Origin: Sodiomyces alkalinus F11
Taxonomy: Eukaryota > Ascomycota > Sordariomycetes > Glomerellales > Plectosphaerellaceae
Assembly (NCBI RefSeq): GCF_003711515.1
Contig: NW_021167079.1
Span: 7,248,385-7,312,384 of the forward strand
Direction of reading: 5' to 3'
DNA length: 64,000 nt
Made by a program: the position numbers and the translations under genes. Shown in pieces: positions 43,626 through 54,055 of this stretch (the first letter of the stretch is position 1; every line of letters begins with the position of its first letter). The notes under the pieces are model-generated. The model did no database searches. It was not told where the DNA came from and worked only from the letters and a program-made list of their open reading frames with translations.

Positions 43626-44358
43626 TGCTCCTTTTCCCACCCTTTCCCTATCACACGAATGCACCCTGAGCAGCAACAAAAGTCCGGTCCATGTATGGGA
43701 CCCATCCTGGTGGACATTAATGTCTTTGCGTTACTTGGAGGAGGTTGGCTTGGCCAAAAGCGACATGTTCATTTGGTCCTCATCGGCTTGAGGAGGTAGC
43801 CATTTTTGACCTGCCATTTTATCTTACCTTACTTAGACCACCAGACCACCAGACAAATATTTACTAGCCTTGGGCTGCGAACAAGGATTCCTAATTTGTC
43901 ACCTTCAACCACGTCGTCCAGACCACACACACTCTCTCTCTCCCTCTCTCTCTCCATCGTCATCAGACGTAATAAGGTACCTGAGTGAAGTATCCCAGTG
44001 TTGAACCAAGCAACTCAGGTAAGGTACCTTATACGTACCCCCCATATTCTTCAGGATGAGTGTATAGGTACCTTAAACTACGTCCTCATTGCCATCGTCT
44101 CGCGGCAGGTACGACCAAGACTCCCTGACATGAGGAAGCCACTTGCGTTGAGCCTTCCGTCACTGCCATGATCCAAGTTGTATTGTTCTCTTCCCCAGGG
44201 AGGTCCGGGTACTCGGACTCCAAGGCAAGAGACTGCAGATGTCCTCCTCTCCTCCTCCTCCCATCCTCCTCCTCCCCCTCCCCCTCAGATAGAGCACTGG
44301 CCTCTTGGCATCTAATCGATATAGCTAAGCTATAGCCACCTTATTTCTGCAGCACCAG
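43626..44358. other. Intergenic region with GGTACC palindromes
   Basis: It contains a CT microsatellite near 43928-43955, a perfect AAGGTACCTT palindrome at 44021-44030 with near copies at 43974-43983 and 44065-44074, and CCTCCT-rich DNA near 44240-44285. No helicase-like coding remnant was seen upstream of the next gene. Confidence 0.6.
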
Positions 44359-45852
44359 GTGATGGTTAAAGCCCCGGAGGCTTCGAAGATGACCACAATG
44401 CCTTCGTCACCTCTCAACCAGTTCCGTCCTCCTCGGCCAAGACACCTGCCGGGTAACGCCTCGAGTAATTCTCGCACCCTGCAGTCTGGAGCCATTCATC
44501 TACCACCGTCCGAGTCCTCGCCTCAAGGCCCACTGATCCAAAGACGAGTCCAAGGCAAGGGACAAACAATGACCAACCCGTCCTCATCTCCACAGCCTTC
44601 CCCGTCGGCAAGCCAGCCCACCACCATAACTCGTCTCAGCCGTTCCCTAACAAAAGACGAACACACCATCCTCCTCCGCCACCGTCTCTCTGTCGCCACA
44701 ATCCAAGCCCTACTCACCATCCCCCCGGGCGCCACCCCGGACCTCATCCTCCAAAAAGCCAGCCTCGCCACCGAACTCCGCGCGTTCCCCCTCCGACCGG
44801 GCGAGAAACCCCTCTTCACAACCCTCAACGCCCACGCCTGGACCCTCTGGCCCCTCGCCGTCTCCCGCCCCTCGCAGACCTGGGAGAAAGCCTTCCTCGT
44901 CGCCCAGAGCGAGGCCTCCGCCCGCGACGAATGGCTCTACCTCCCCCGCATCGACCGCGTCGCCCGCGCCCCGCTCCTCGCCGACCGCCGTCACCTCCTG
45001 TCGACCCTGTGCCGCGCCCTCCGCTGCGCCGCCGACCTCGCCGCCCTGCGTCGCGACGGGTCCGTCCTCCGCCGGTGCCTCGAGCTGGCGCGCTGCCTCG
45101 CCGCGTCCGCGTGGGAGGGCCGTCCCGCGTCCGAACTGCGGCAGGTGCCCGGCATAGGCGCCAAGAAGGCCGAGACGCTCATCTCAGCTGGTGTGGCGTC
45201 CGTGCGGCGACTTGCCGAGTTGGAGTTCTACCATATTGAACGGTTGTTGTCGCGGAACCCGCCTTTTGGGCAGGAGACGCTGCTTACCCTGAGGACGTTC
45301 CCTGTTATTAAGGTCCGCGCGCGGTTCGAGCGGTGGGCTACCGTGGAGGACGGAGAAGCCCTGCGGGAGTGGGACGCTGCAGCAGGTGGGGAGGAGGATC
45401 GTCGAGATGGTGTGGCATCGAGCCGATCCGACAATCGGGACTCGGGGCGGCAGGGCAAAAGGATGGCCATCCTGCGGGCTGAGATCCGGTGCGTCAACGA
45501 AGTGGTCCCGACGTGGAAGAAGGACCACGTGCCCTGGGTATGTCTGGCTGTCGAGCGCGGTCCATTGCCGCAGGGCCATCGTGTCGTGGATAGTCGGCGT
45601 GGCGGTGGCAGTGGTAACTCGGGAACCGCTCCACCTCCTGCTGTGGGTGATGCCAGAAGAAACGCGGTCACGGGGGAGGGTGAGCTCCTGTTCTTCTGGA
45701 GGGGGAGCATCAAACGGCTCATGGGAGGTGTCGGGATGGACTTGGCTTTTGCAGCGGCGCTGCAGCCCCGAGAATCGATCTTCCTTTGGGCGAGCTGTGA
45801 GGATATTGTGGGCACTTTGGTCGAGATGGGCATTACGGCGCCGGATGTCTAG
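44359..45852 (+). CDS. Stand-alone Sec63-like domain protein derived from the Mer3/HFM1 helicase family
   Basis: A 497-codon frame without introns. From about residue 110 it follows the C-terminal part of the meiotic DNA helicase Mer3/HFM1: SVATIQALLTIPPGATPDLI then LRPGEKPLF (start of the Sec63 domain), a helical bundle, a helix-hairpin-helix (VPGIGAKKAETLISAG, 263-278), the signature LLSRNPPFG (296-304), FPVIKVRARF, and a beta-sandwich end (GELLFFWRGSI, LWASCEDIVGTLVE). The helicase core (Walker A, DEAH and RecA domains, some 700 residues) is absent, and no remnant lies in the 730 bases upstream. The first 90 residues are Pro/Ser-rich and disordered. A Gly/Ser-rich insert splits the last domain. 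Mer3 unwinds DNA in crossover formation; without the ATPase this protein could only bind or scaffold. Internal ATGs (44389, 44569) are possible starts. Confidence 0.7.
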   Translation: MMVKAPEASKMTTMPSSPLNQFRPPRPRHLPGNASSNSRTLQSGAIHLPPSESSPQGPLIQRRVQGKGQTMTNPSSSPQPSPSASQPTTITRLSRSLTKDEHTILLRHRLSVATIQALLTIPPGATPDLILQKASLATELRAFPLRPGEKPLFTTLNAHAWTLWPLAVSRPSQTWEKAFLVAQSEASARDEWLYLPRIDRVARAPLLADRRHLLSTLCRALRCAADLAALRRDGSVLRRCLELARCLAASAWEGRPASELRQVPGIGAKKAETLISAGVASVRRLAELEFYHIERLLSRNPPFGQETLLTLRTFPVIKVRARFERWATVEDGEALREWDAAAGGEEDRRDGVASSRSDNRDSGRQGKRMAILRAEIRCVNEVVPTWKKDHVPWVCLAVERGPLPQGHRVVDSRRGGGSGNSGTAPPPAVGDARRNAVTGEGELLFFWRGSIKRLMGGVGMDLAFAAALQPRESIFLWASCEDIVGTLVEMGITAPDV

Positions 45853-46726
45853 AAAGAACGCGACCATCTCATGACTGTCTCCGGCGTTATATATCGCGGA
45901 TTTGGTCGATGACATGGCTGATAGAAATGGGGCGCATCTGATTCACAACGTCGCGTTCAGCGGGGAGGAAAACGGAAGGCAATGAGGAAGAGACCTGTCC
46001 TAGACATCACTTATCGGTCGTGAAAGCTCATGGGAATCCGAAATATCTATTGAAAATATGTAGATTCGAACGCAAATGTCAAAACAAAAAAATCAAATCG
46101 CTTGCTATGATGTTGCTCTGAACCCCTGATTGTGTGGACATTGGCCCTACTGACTTTTGTCATCGTCTTTCCCCTCTCTGGTTTGCCTTGCTTCGGCTTG
46201 CATCTAATATATAGCCTTGTCAGCATGAACACCACAATAGAATCCAAGATGAATAGTGCAAGAAAGGACGAAAATCAGGAAAAAATTAGAGTTAACAAAT
46301 GGCCATCAGCGGCTTGGCCTATGGATTGAAATTGCTCATCATGTCGAAGGAAGAGAAGACGGGGAGAAGAGGAATCGCACATACCTGCAATGTGGGCTGC
46401 ATGGCCATACTCTCTTCCAAGCTTGGCCGGATCTCTGTTCATAACCACGTAGGGGTCTGTATATGTGTATGTATGCATGGATGGGTCGTCATGGCGCGAC
46501 TTTCTCGAGGCCGTTTAGAGGGTGCCGAAGGTCCAGACCTCCAGACCCCCATCTCACGCAAATGAATCATCAAATTCCATGGCGTCTTCTACCGAGGCGT
46601 ATGCGCATATGTGCGTGTCGCCGTCCTGTTTGAGGACTCTGGCTTTTGTTTCATCCGTTGCAGTCGGAGAAAAAAAAAAGGAGATTGATGAATATCATGG
46701 GCACGCTTATTTCCGCTTTCGCAGTT
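45853..46726. other. Convergent 3' spacer
   Basis: It lies between the Mer3-like gene and the leftward sugar transporter and carries the 3' ends of both. It is more AT-rich than the flanking genes. No gene was recognised. Confidence 0.5.
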
Positions 46727-48437
46727 TCAATCCTCCCGCTTACCCCTCGCCGACGGTGCGCGAGTGTGCTGCGGCATGGGTGAGGCGGGTCTCGACGTCG
46801 ACAGGGCCATGGAGCCAGGCCGCACGGCGTCGAGGGGATCCAGCATCATCCTGGGCTCGATGGCCGTGCGCGGCGTGTAGGCCGGGTCGATGGCGGGTTT
46901 TTCGTAGGCGGCGATGCGGAGAGGCGCGGGGCGGCTCTTGCGGTCGGGGAGGCTGTAGAGGTAGGTAGCGCCCATGACGAGGGAGGTGCCGAGGACGAAC
47001 TACATTTGCCGGCCCATGTTAGTTGACTTCACTTGTGGTGCCGGCGTCCCGGGGGAAAAAAGGCGGGGAAAGGAGAAAACGCAAGCTTACCATCATGTTG
47101 AATTCAAAGTCAAAGAACAACACGCTGAAAACAAAACTGACAATGATGCTAATGCTGGCGGCAAAGTTTTTGGCAATGTTGTCGGAGTAGTTGATGCACA
47201 GGCTGGAAACAACACCGCCGAGAGCCTGCAGAATAACAGCGGCCCAGACAGTCATGTTGTACCCGTCGAAGAAGCCCCGGCGGGCGATCTCGGCGCCGTC
47301 CTGGAAGAAAATGCCAATGACGACGGCGGGGAGGAGGGAGTAGACGGACAACTGGACATTGCGGGTCCAGATAGAGGCCGGGGCGGTAGAGGGGGACGCG
47401 GCGGTGGGTTCTTTGATTAGTTTCTCAAAGTAGACGCCAGCGAGCCCGGAGCTGGCGGCCGAGACAACGGCGGCGATGAGGCCGACGCTGTAGTTCGTGG
47501 CGGCGAGCGAGGGGAACTCGTCCTCCTCGATGCCCTGGTAGGAGGCGGAGCGCTTGCCGAGGACGCGGTCGAGGGTCTCGGTGGCGACGTGGCCCAGCTC
47601 GTGAACGGAGCGGGGGAAGAAGTGGTCGCTGCTGTGGGGGAGGAGGATGTTGCTGTAGTAGGATTCGCGGGAGTCGGATTGGGGGAGGGATACCACGGAC
47701 ACGCCCAGGGTGAGGATGAAGAGGGCGAGCCAGCGCTTGGGGCCGAGGGTGCGGCGGAGGATGATAACGGAGAAGAGGGCGGCGGCCAGGATCTACGAGT
47801 GGAGGGATGTGATGTTAGCAGGAAACATGGGCGGCGTGAGGGAGTCTGTGCATGGGGTGCCATACCTTGAACTGGGACAAGACCTGGAAATGGACGGCGT
47901 CCAAGTTGCCGATCGCGACGTATTGAAGGGTGTTCTGAATGGTGTACAGGACGGCGGGCACGGCCAGTTGCCAGCCATCGCCGGAGAAGACGGCGTTGTA
48001 TATTTGCTGAAAGAGGACGGATATGGGTGTGGAGGGTGCGAGGGTGCGGGAAGTCTCGGCGATGGAGCAGCAGAGACAGATGGCGAGCTTGATAACCTCG
48101 CTCAGAAAGACGGCGGTAGAAGTGAGATACCTACGCTCACCTGGAGCGGGCATGACACGAGAGTAGTGCATGACCTGTTAGGGGGGAAACGCTCTGGAAT
48201 TAGCAAAGTCCAAGGGGATTGAGATGTGTCGATCTTTCAAGTCGGCACGTACGAGGATGAGGGCCGAGTTTTGCCAAATCAGCTACAAAGACACACGTTA
48301 GTCGGGTCTCAGCTATGAGCTTGGTCTCAGCGAAAGTTGGGAGTTTGACATACCGTGATGAGGGAGACTTGTTTGGCCGGCATGCCGAAGATGGTTGGAC
48401 CGCGAGGTGTGCGCGGTGGCACATGTAGGATGGTCAT
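46727..48437 (-). CDS. Golgi UDP-galactose-type nucleotide-sugar transporter (SLC35A family)
   Basis: An antiporter that brings nucleotide sugars into the Golgi for glycosylation. Exons (minus) are 48437-48354, 48282-48253, 48174-47866, 47792-47091 and 46999-46727, giving 465 residues. All junctions fall in phase 0 and rebuild family motifs: SLIT/LIWQNSALIL/VMHYSR, TSTAVFLSEVIKL, IQNTLQYVAIGNLDAVHFQVLSQFK, SGLAGVYFEKLIK, and FVLGTSLVMGATYLYS. About ten hydrophobic helices are visible. A loop between helices holds a non-family insert of some 50 residues (SDSRESYYSNILLPHSSDHFF through YQGIEEDEFPS). The C-terminal tail after the last helix is long, Pro/Ser-rich and disordered. UDP-galactose is the best guess for substrate by resemblance to Gms1/SLC35A2. 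Confidence 0.88.
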
Positions 48438-51400
48438 GATGGGGTTTTCAAGTGAAAAGGAGTGTGTGGTATAGCAGGTTCCCAAGTTTGGAGAGAGAGG
48501 GGGGAGCTGGGTAGAGTAGGTGCAAAGGAACCAGCTGTGGTCGAGAGAGGACGAGAGAATGCAGTCAATGCAGTGTCGTGTGACCTAGGATCTCGAGTTG
48601 GACATGGAGAGTACGAGGAAGGAGAGCGGCAGCATGAGATTCGGAAAGAAAACCGAGTATTAATCTTCGTACAACCCGAAGGAGAACCGTCCGCGGCCCG
48701 TCGCATAAACAAAGCGAGGATTCGGGGTCGTTTGATTTTTTTTTTGTTCTCTTCCTGTCTGGTTTGTTTTCCCTTCCCGTCGACCGTCTCGAGGAAAAAA
48801 GGGGAAAATTCAGGGTCGAACAGAGAGACACGTCAGGCGCGAGGAGCTATAAATTTTCTCCTTGCGTCGGTGCGACCCGCCGACCCCTCAATAGACGAAC
48901 AGAATATACACTTGTCGCTTGCGTAAAACGAGTGAAGTGGAATTGGTCAAAAATGGGTTGTTGTTTGGCTTGGTTGGAAAAGAAACGGGGGAGGAAAAAT
49001 GAAAATGGAAAGAAAAAAGACGTTGAAAATTTCGAAAAGGACAAAACGTGGACAAGGCGATGGCGGTGAGATGCGTGCGTGTGTGACTTAAGCTACCTTA
49101 CCTTAGGTAATTGAGCGAGGAAGGAAAGACGCGACTGGGTGGTACCAAAAGTCTCAGGTAGCGGTGCCGAGAGCCGTGGAGGGCAAGCGGGAACTTCAAT
49201 CTCCGAGTTCCGATGTCACCTTTGGTCGAGAACGTGTTCATACATGTAAGTACCTTACGTATACTATAAGGTACCAAGCGTAATGGTGACGGTAATACCT
49301 GAGATAGAAGCCAAATGGCTGTAAAACATCTTTATGACTTGCAGTCGAATTAAGGTAGTCGAGGAAATGAATTGGGATCGAACTGAGAGAGCTCTTGGCG
49401 GTTGGTGATGCAGGTACCGTACCGTACGAAGTACAAAGTGACAATTACTCACGTCGGTGACTGGCAACTTGCGTGGAAACCAACAGAGGTACGTTGTATC
49501 CGGTGCTTTCTTGATTGAACATGACCAGTACATACCTACCTTACATAAAAACACGTGAAGACGCACTATACTTCTTACGTGGCCGGCCCGTGGCGCATGT
49601 GCGGCTCCAAACGTCCCCAAGGCGAAGAAAGCGAGGGAAGGCCTAGGTATCGACATTATTATGAGTCCCTCCTCATACCCATGATGTTGCTCGAGTCGAG
49701 GTGCCCTTCTTTCCCGGTGATAACTGGGCTGGCTTGTTCTCATACAATGTACAGCCTCCTCCGCAAACTACACCTGAGGCGGTGAATAACAAAGTGAGGA
49801 GCCTCTAGACTACCGACTACCGGCTGCCGATTGCAGTGCCGTGCCCTGTCGGAAGGAACGAGAGAGGGCCGGCGGCCTGGGACGGAGCACAGGGGGGCGT
49901 AATTTGGTAGATTGGCCGGCCCTGCGGTTATGGAGGTCCAGGTCCGGATCCGGCTGGACGGCCCTGACTGGGACTGAATGACAGCTCGCTCAGTTCTATC
50001 GCTGGAGTGTCTGTAGCATAGTGGCATCTCATGGCGTTCTATTTTGGGGGATCCCCGCTGCATTTTCATGCATCTTCCGGGTGATATGTAGGTGGTATTC
50101 AGGTCGTTATGGGGTTTTGCCCCGGTGTCCCACAATTCCATCACTCTTCCAACTTCGACTGTTGTCGCGTCATGGCCTTGGCGGCACTCGTTCGTCACTC
50201 ATCGCAGACCTGAGACGACGGGGCACGTGAGACTGGCAGATATCATGGAATCCGTCTATGACGACTGCGTGAAGATGGTGGTACTCGGGACGGAAACGCC
50301 ATGCAGGTCGGCATGCAGCCTCATTCTCTTCTCCCACAGCGTTCCGAGAGCTCACGGAGTACTGAGCAGAAGCAGATAAAGCGAACGAAACGAAAAAAAA
50401 AAAAGAAAGAAGAAGAAAAAAAAAAGGTACATTGAACCGACTGTTGTGATCTGGTAGCGAGGGAAACGTGGGAACGAAATACCTAACGGTGTGCCCAGAA
50501 GCCACAGACGCAAGCTACGAGGCGACCAAGAATTCACTCAGCTGGACATAACCGAATTATGCACCGGTATGCCTCATTATATGATCGCCGTCCCTCGCTT
50601 ACAAACAATTGCTTTCCCGTGGTCATCGAGGCCCCAGCCCGCTGAATCTTTAATAGTTACGTGGTACATATAATTAGGCGTGTTCATGTACGGGAAAACG
50701 ATATCGTGGGGGCTTGTACGCACAGATCCATCCTCCCTCGGGGTCTTGCATCTTTCAAGGTTTGGCGCAGTTGCTTCGATGAACGATGGCGATGGGACAC
50801 GGGCGTGTGGATTTACTCAGTAGAAGACAGGGCGAATGTCAGTGGAATGTGGAATCAATGTGAATAAATTGGCGCTTGCCGGTTCCTGGTCGTGTCGCTA
50901 CAACGTACACGTACACGGACCTTGCCGTTAGATCTCGACGTTTGGCCAATGAGGCTGGGCCCGATCTAAGCCCGGTCATCACTAGGGTTGACCGGCGTGG
51001 TTCTCTCTCAGCTAGTATAAAACCGACAACGTGTGTACATAGAGTCGCTGATTCTGGTTATGGCTCTTTGACCCCCTTATGCTATGCAACGCTCGACGAG
51101 GTATGAGGTTGTTCGTCTTGGGTAAGGCGGCGTAGACTTGGTGATGTCCGTGACCGTGACCGTGACCGTGACCGTGACCATGACCCTGCCGTTTTCAGAC
51201 GAGCAAGGCGGCTCAGAGGCACAAACGGAAGGTTGGTCATGCCTAATTCGTGCCGAGTTGTCGGCTTCCAACGAAAAGGGGCGAAAGGGGAAAATACAGA
51301 GGGGAAAAAGTCGTTTGTCAGTTCTTGCGGGAAACGGCAGCAGGTGGAGGGCCCTATCGAGTCGAGGCATGGCCACCCGCTAAATGGGTAGTTATTATTA

Positions 51401-54055
51401 GTGAAATTGCCAGCAAAAAAAGGGGTGTGCCTATCGTGAGTTCGATCTGGCATCACCTAATGGTACCTAGCCAATTGGCGCACCTCGGGCTCTTTGGCTC
51501 CCTACAACTTGCAGTTGAGATGTTGGACCAAGTCAGCCTCCATGGCAGCTCCTACGCAGTGGGTTGGTTGTAAATGAACAGGGCTGGGATGAGAGCCATG
51601 CTACTGAACTAACTGATTGATAACATTGTGGGATGTGCGTTCATGATGTGTCGGCGTAAGTTAAATTTACGGAATACACGTACAAAGTGCAACACATGTT
51701 CGTCCTGAATATGTACAACGTACACGGATCGAAACCCGAGACCACCAATCTGCGGAAAATGCAACACTCCGCGATGATGTCTTGCATTTGGAGCGGTCCC
51801 CTGGCTAACTCGCAGCCTCCCATGTCCCATGCCAATCAACCAACTTCCAATACCAGGCCCTGGTCACGCTATGAGAACTAGCGATGAGACTGGTGTTGAT
51901 CATACAATGTATGTATGTGACATTGTAGCGATGACCACGGACTAACTCAAGGACAAAAGACCATGGGCCATGGTCTATGGTTATGGTTATTAGGTTGGTA
52001 GTCGTTTCGCAATGCTCTGTACGGAAATACCCTAATCTCGAAGGGGGCTTTTTATTTACTTTTTCTCTTCTTTTTGAAGCCCGCACTTTCTTTCCACTTT
52101 GTACTCTATCATATCTCCCAGTTATTACCTAAGGTAAGGCACCTCGTGGATGCTCAGGGGAGCTGTGGGGCGGTCAGCCTAAGCACGAAGTAATTACAAC
52201 GTACATGTCATTTTCCCGATGCCGAGACGCGTAAGAAGTCACGAAGCACAAGGCGGGAGTGATGACGAGACTCGGTACACCGGCCTCGGTACATGAGGTA
52301 GGTCACACACCTGAGACAACCAACTGAATATTATCCTTTTTTTTCTTTCTCCTTCTTCTCTTGCTTTTTTCCTTTCTTTTTCTTCACCGGGAGAGACACA
52401 GAGATTGGCCGCTGCAGGACGACGACAGTTCGGCAGGTTTTCGTCCCTATCGTCTTGGGGTTCCCGTTCGGTTTCGGACATGGACAGGACTGCCGAGAAG
52501 CCCGGCGGCACCTGCTGCACCTGCATACAACGTGTCGAATTGCACCGCATTTCCTTGCCTCTCACCCTTCATCTTCGCCGGCCCTCCCTCCGTTGTCCAC
52601 TGTCCGATGTCCGATATCCACACTTCTCTTCTTCCCGTCTCTGGCGACAATATCGATGGGTCACTGTACGTTGTACACGTGTATTCTAATATTCTAACCC
52701 AAATCAGGCCCACACTATTATTTGCATAAGACGGCCCTGAGTCGTCTTGTCCCCCCTTACTCCACCTTTCCCACTTCTCCCCTGGACTTGACCAGGGGTT
52801 TCGCTGCTGAGTTCCTTGGAGCGTTCAGGTGTTCAGGGATGTGCCCGGGCAGATCCACAAGGTCCAGCTGAATTGAGAAAAGACCGGTCGATGTCACGGG
52901 GTCTGTCACTTTGGCCTCTCTCTCCTTTTCTCCCCACAACCCTGTTTACACCCCCTTTGGTCTGCCACTGCCCCCTTTCCTCTCCTCTCTCTGCAAACGT
53001 GCAAATGCAGACTAGACAGGGTTTCTCGCTTTCTCAAGCCGCTAGTGCACATCGTACTCCGTCCGCGTAGTGTACATTGTACTGACATGGCCTAGGTGCT
53101 CCGTGCTCCGTACAAAAAGAACCAGGCGGGGCCCATGGCAGAGAACGGCGAACCGGCGGATACATACAAGAGGAAAAGATGCGATGAAGGGGACCCCGGA
53201 CATGCCATATCATATGCCAATGTATGGTTCAGGTTAACCCATCCCGAGCCCGAGAGCCATTGTACATACGATCGAACGGAACAGGTACGGGCATGGTGCG
53301 AGAGACCAGTTCGGCTGTGGATTCCCAACATTTACACCGATTCCCAATTTGCCCATCTCTTCGCTTTCTTCTTGTCCCTCCCCCACCCACGCCTCTCGAT
53401 CAAATTGCCTACGAAGCACGAAGGATTGCTGCGGGAGCGAAATCCTGCCACGCGCATGCGACCCTAAAATCTAATCTGCCGTCGTCTCTTTTCTTATTCT
53501 TCCTTCGCCACATGGGAAAGCAGATTCACGACAAACACGACCGGGGATTTGGAATGGTTGGCGCCTCGCTTGCAACTGGAAGCTCGACAATCGATAATCG
53601 ACACTCGACACAGCTGATTTTCTGACCATTACGGATTCTTAAGACGAACACATTGAATAAACGGGTTTGCAAGAAAAAAAAGAAGAAAAAAAAGAAACAT
53701 TGGTTAGGACCTTTATTGATGGATGGAGGACGACCAGTCGGCATATTCTCCTAGGATTTTGGACGGATTGGTGACCCACGGCGTTTTCTGGCAAGCAAGT
53801 TCAAGGTATGTTCTATGCCGAAGAATTCTTAGAAAGGAGGCAACACGTCGTGGCCCCAGGCCTGGCTTTGGAGCTTTTCAATTGTTCCTATCTTGTGCTA
53901 TTAAAATGAAGTTGACCGAGGCTGACGACTGGCTTTCCCTGCCCAGGTGAGCCAGGTCAATAGGACATAGGGGGAAGACGCCCAGGCCAAATATTTTCCG
54001 CGGCCCGACCACCAAAAAAGAAAAAGGGAAAAAAAGAAAAGAAAACCACACCACC
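48438..54055. other. 5.6-kb region with no supported gene
   Basis: The largest empty stretch in the window. I looked for domain-bearing frames on both strands, paired exons, and tRNA folds and found none. It contains the transporter promoter (48438 on), a CCGTGA repeat, several short GGTACC palindromes (for example near 49270), A/T homopolymers near 50395-50430 and 53670-53700, and the likely leader of the next rightward gene just before 54056. Confidence 0.55.
51148..51186. repeat. CCGTGA hexamer tandem repeat
   Basis: About six near-perfect CCGTGA units in a non-coding stretch; the last unit changes to CATGA. Confidence 0.85.
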
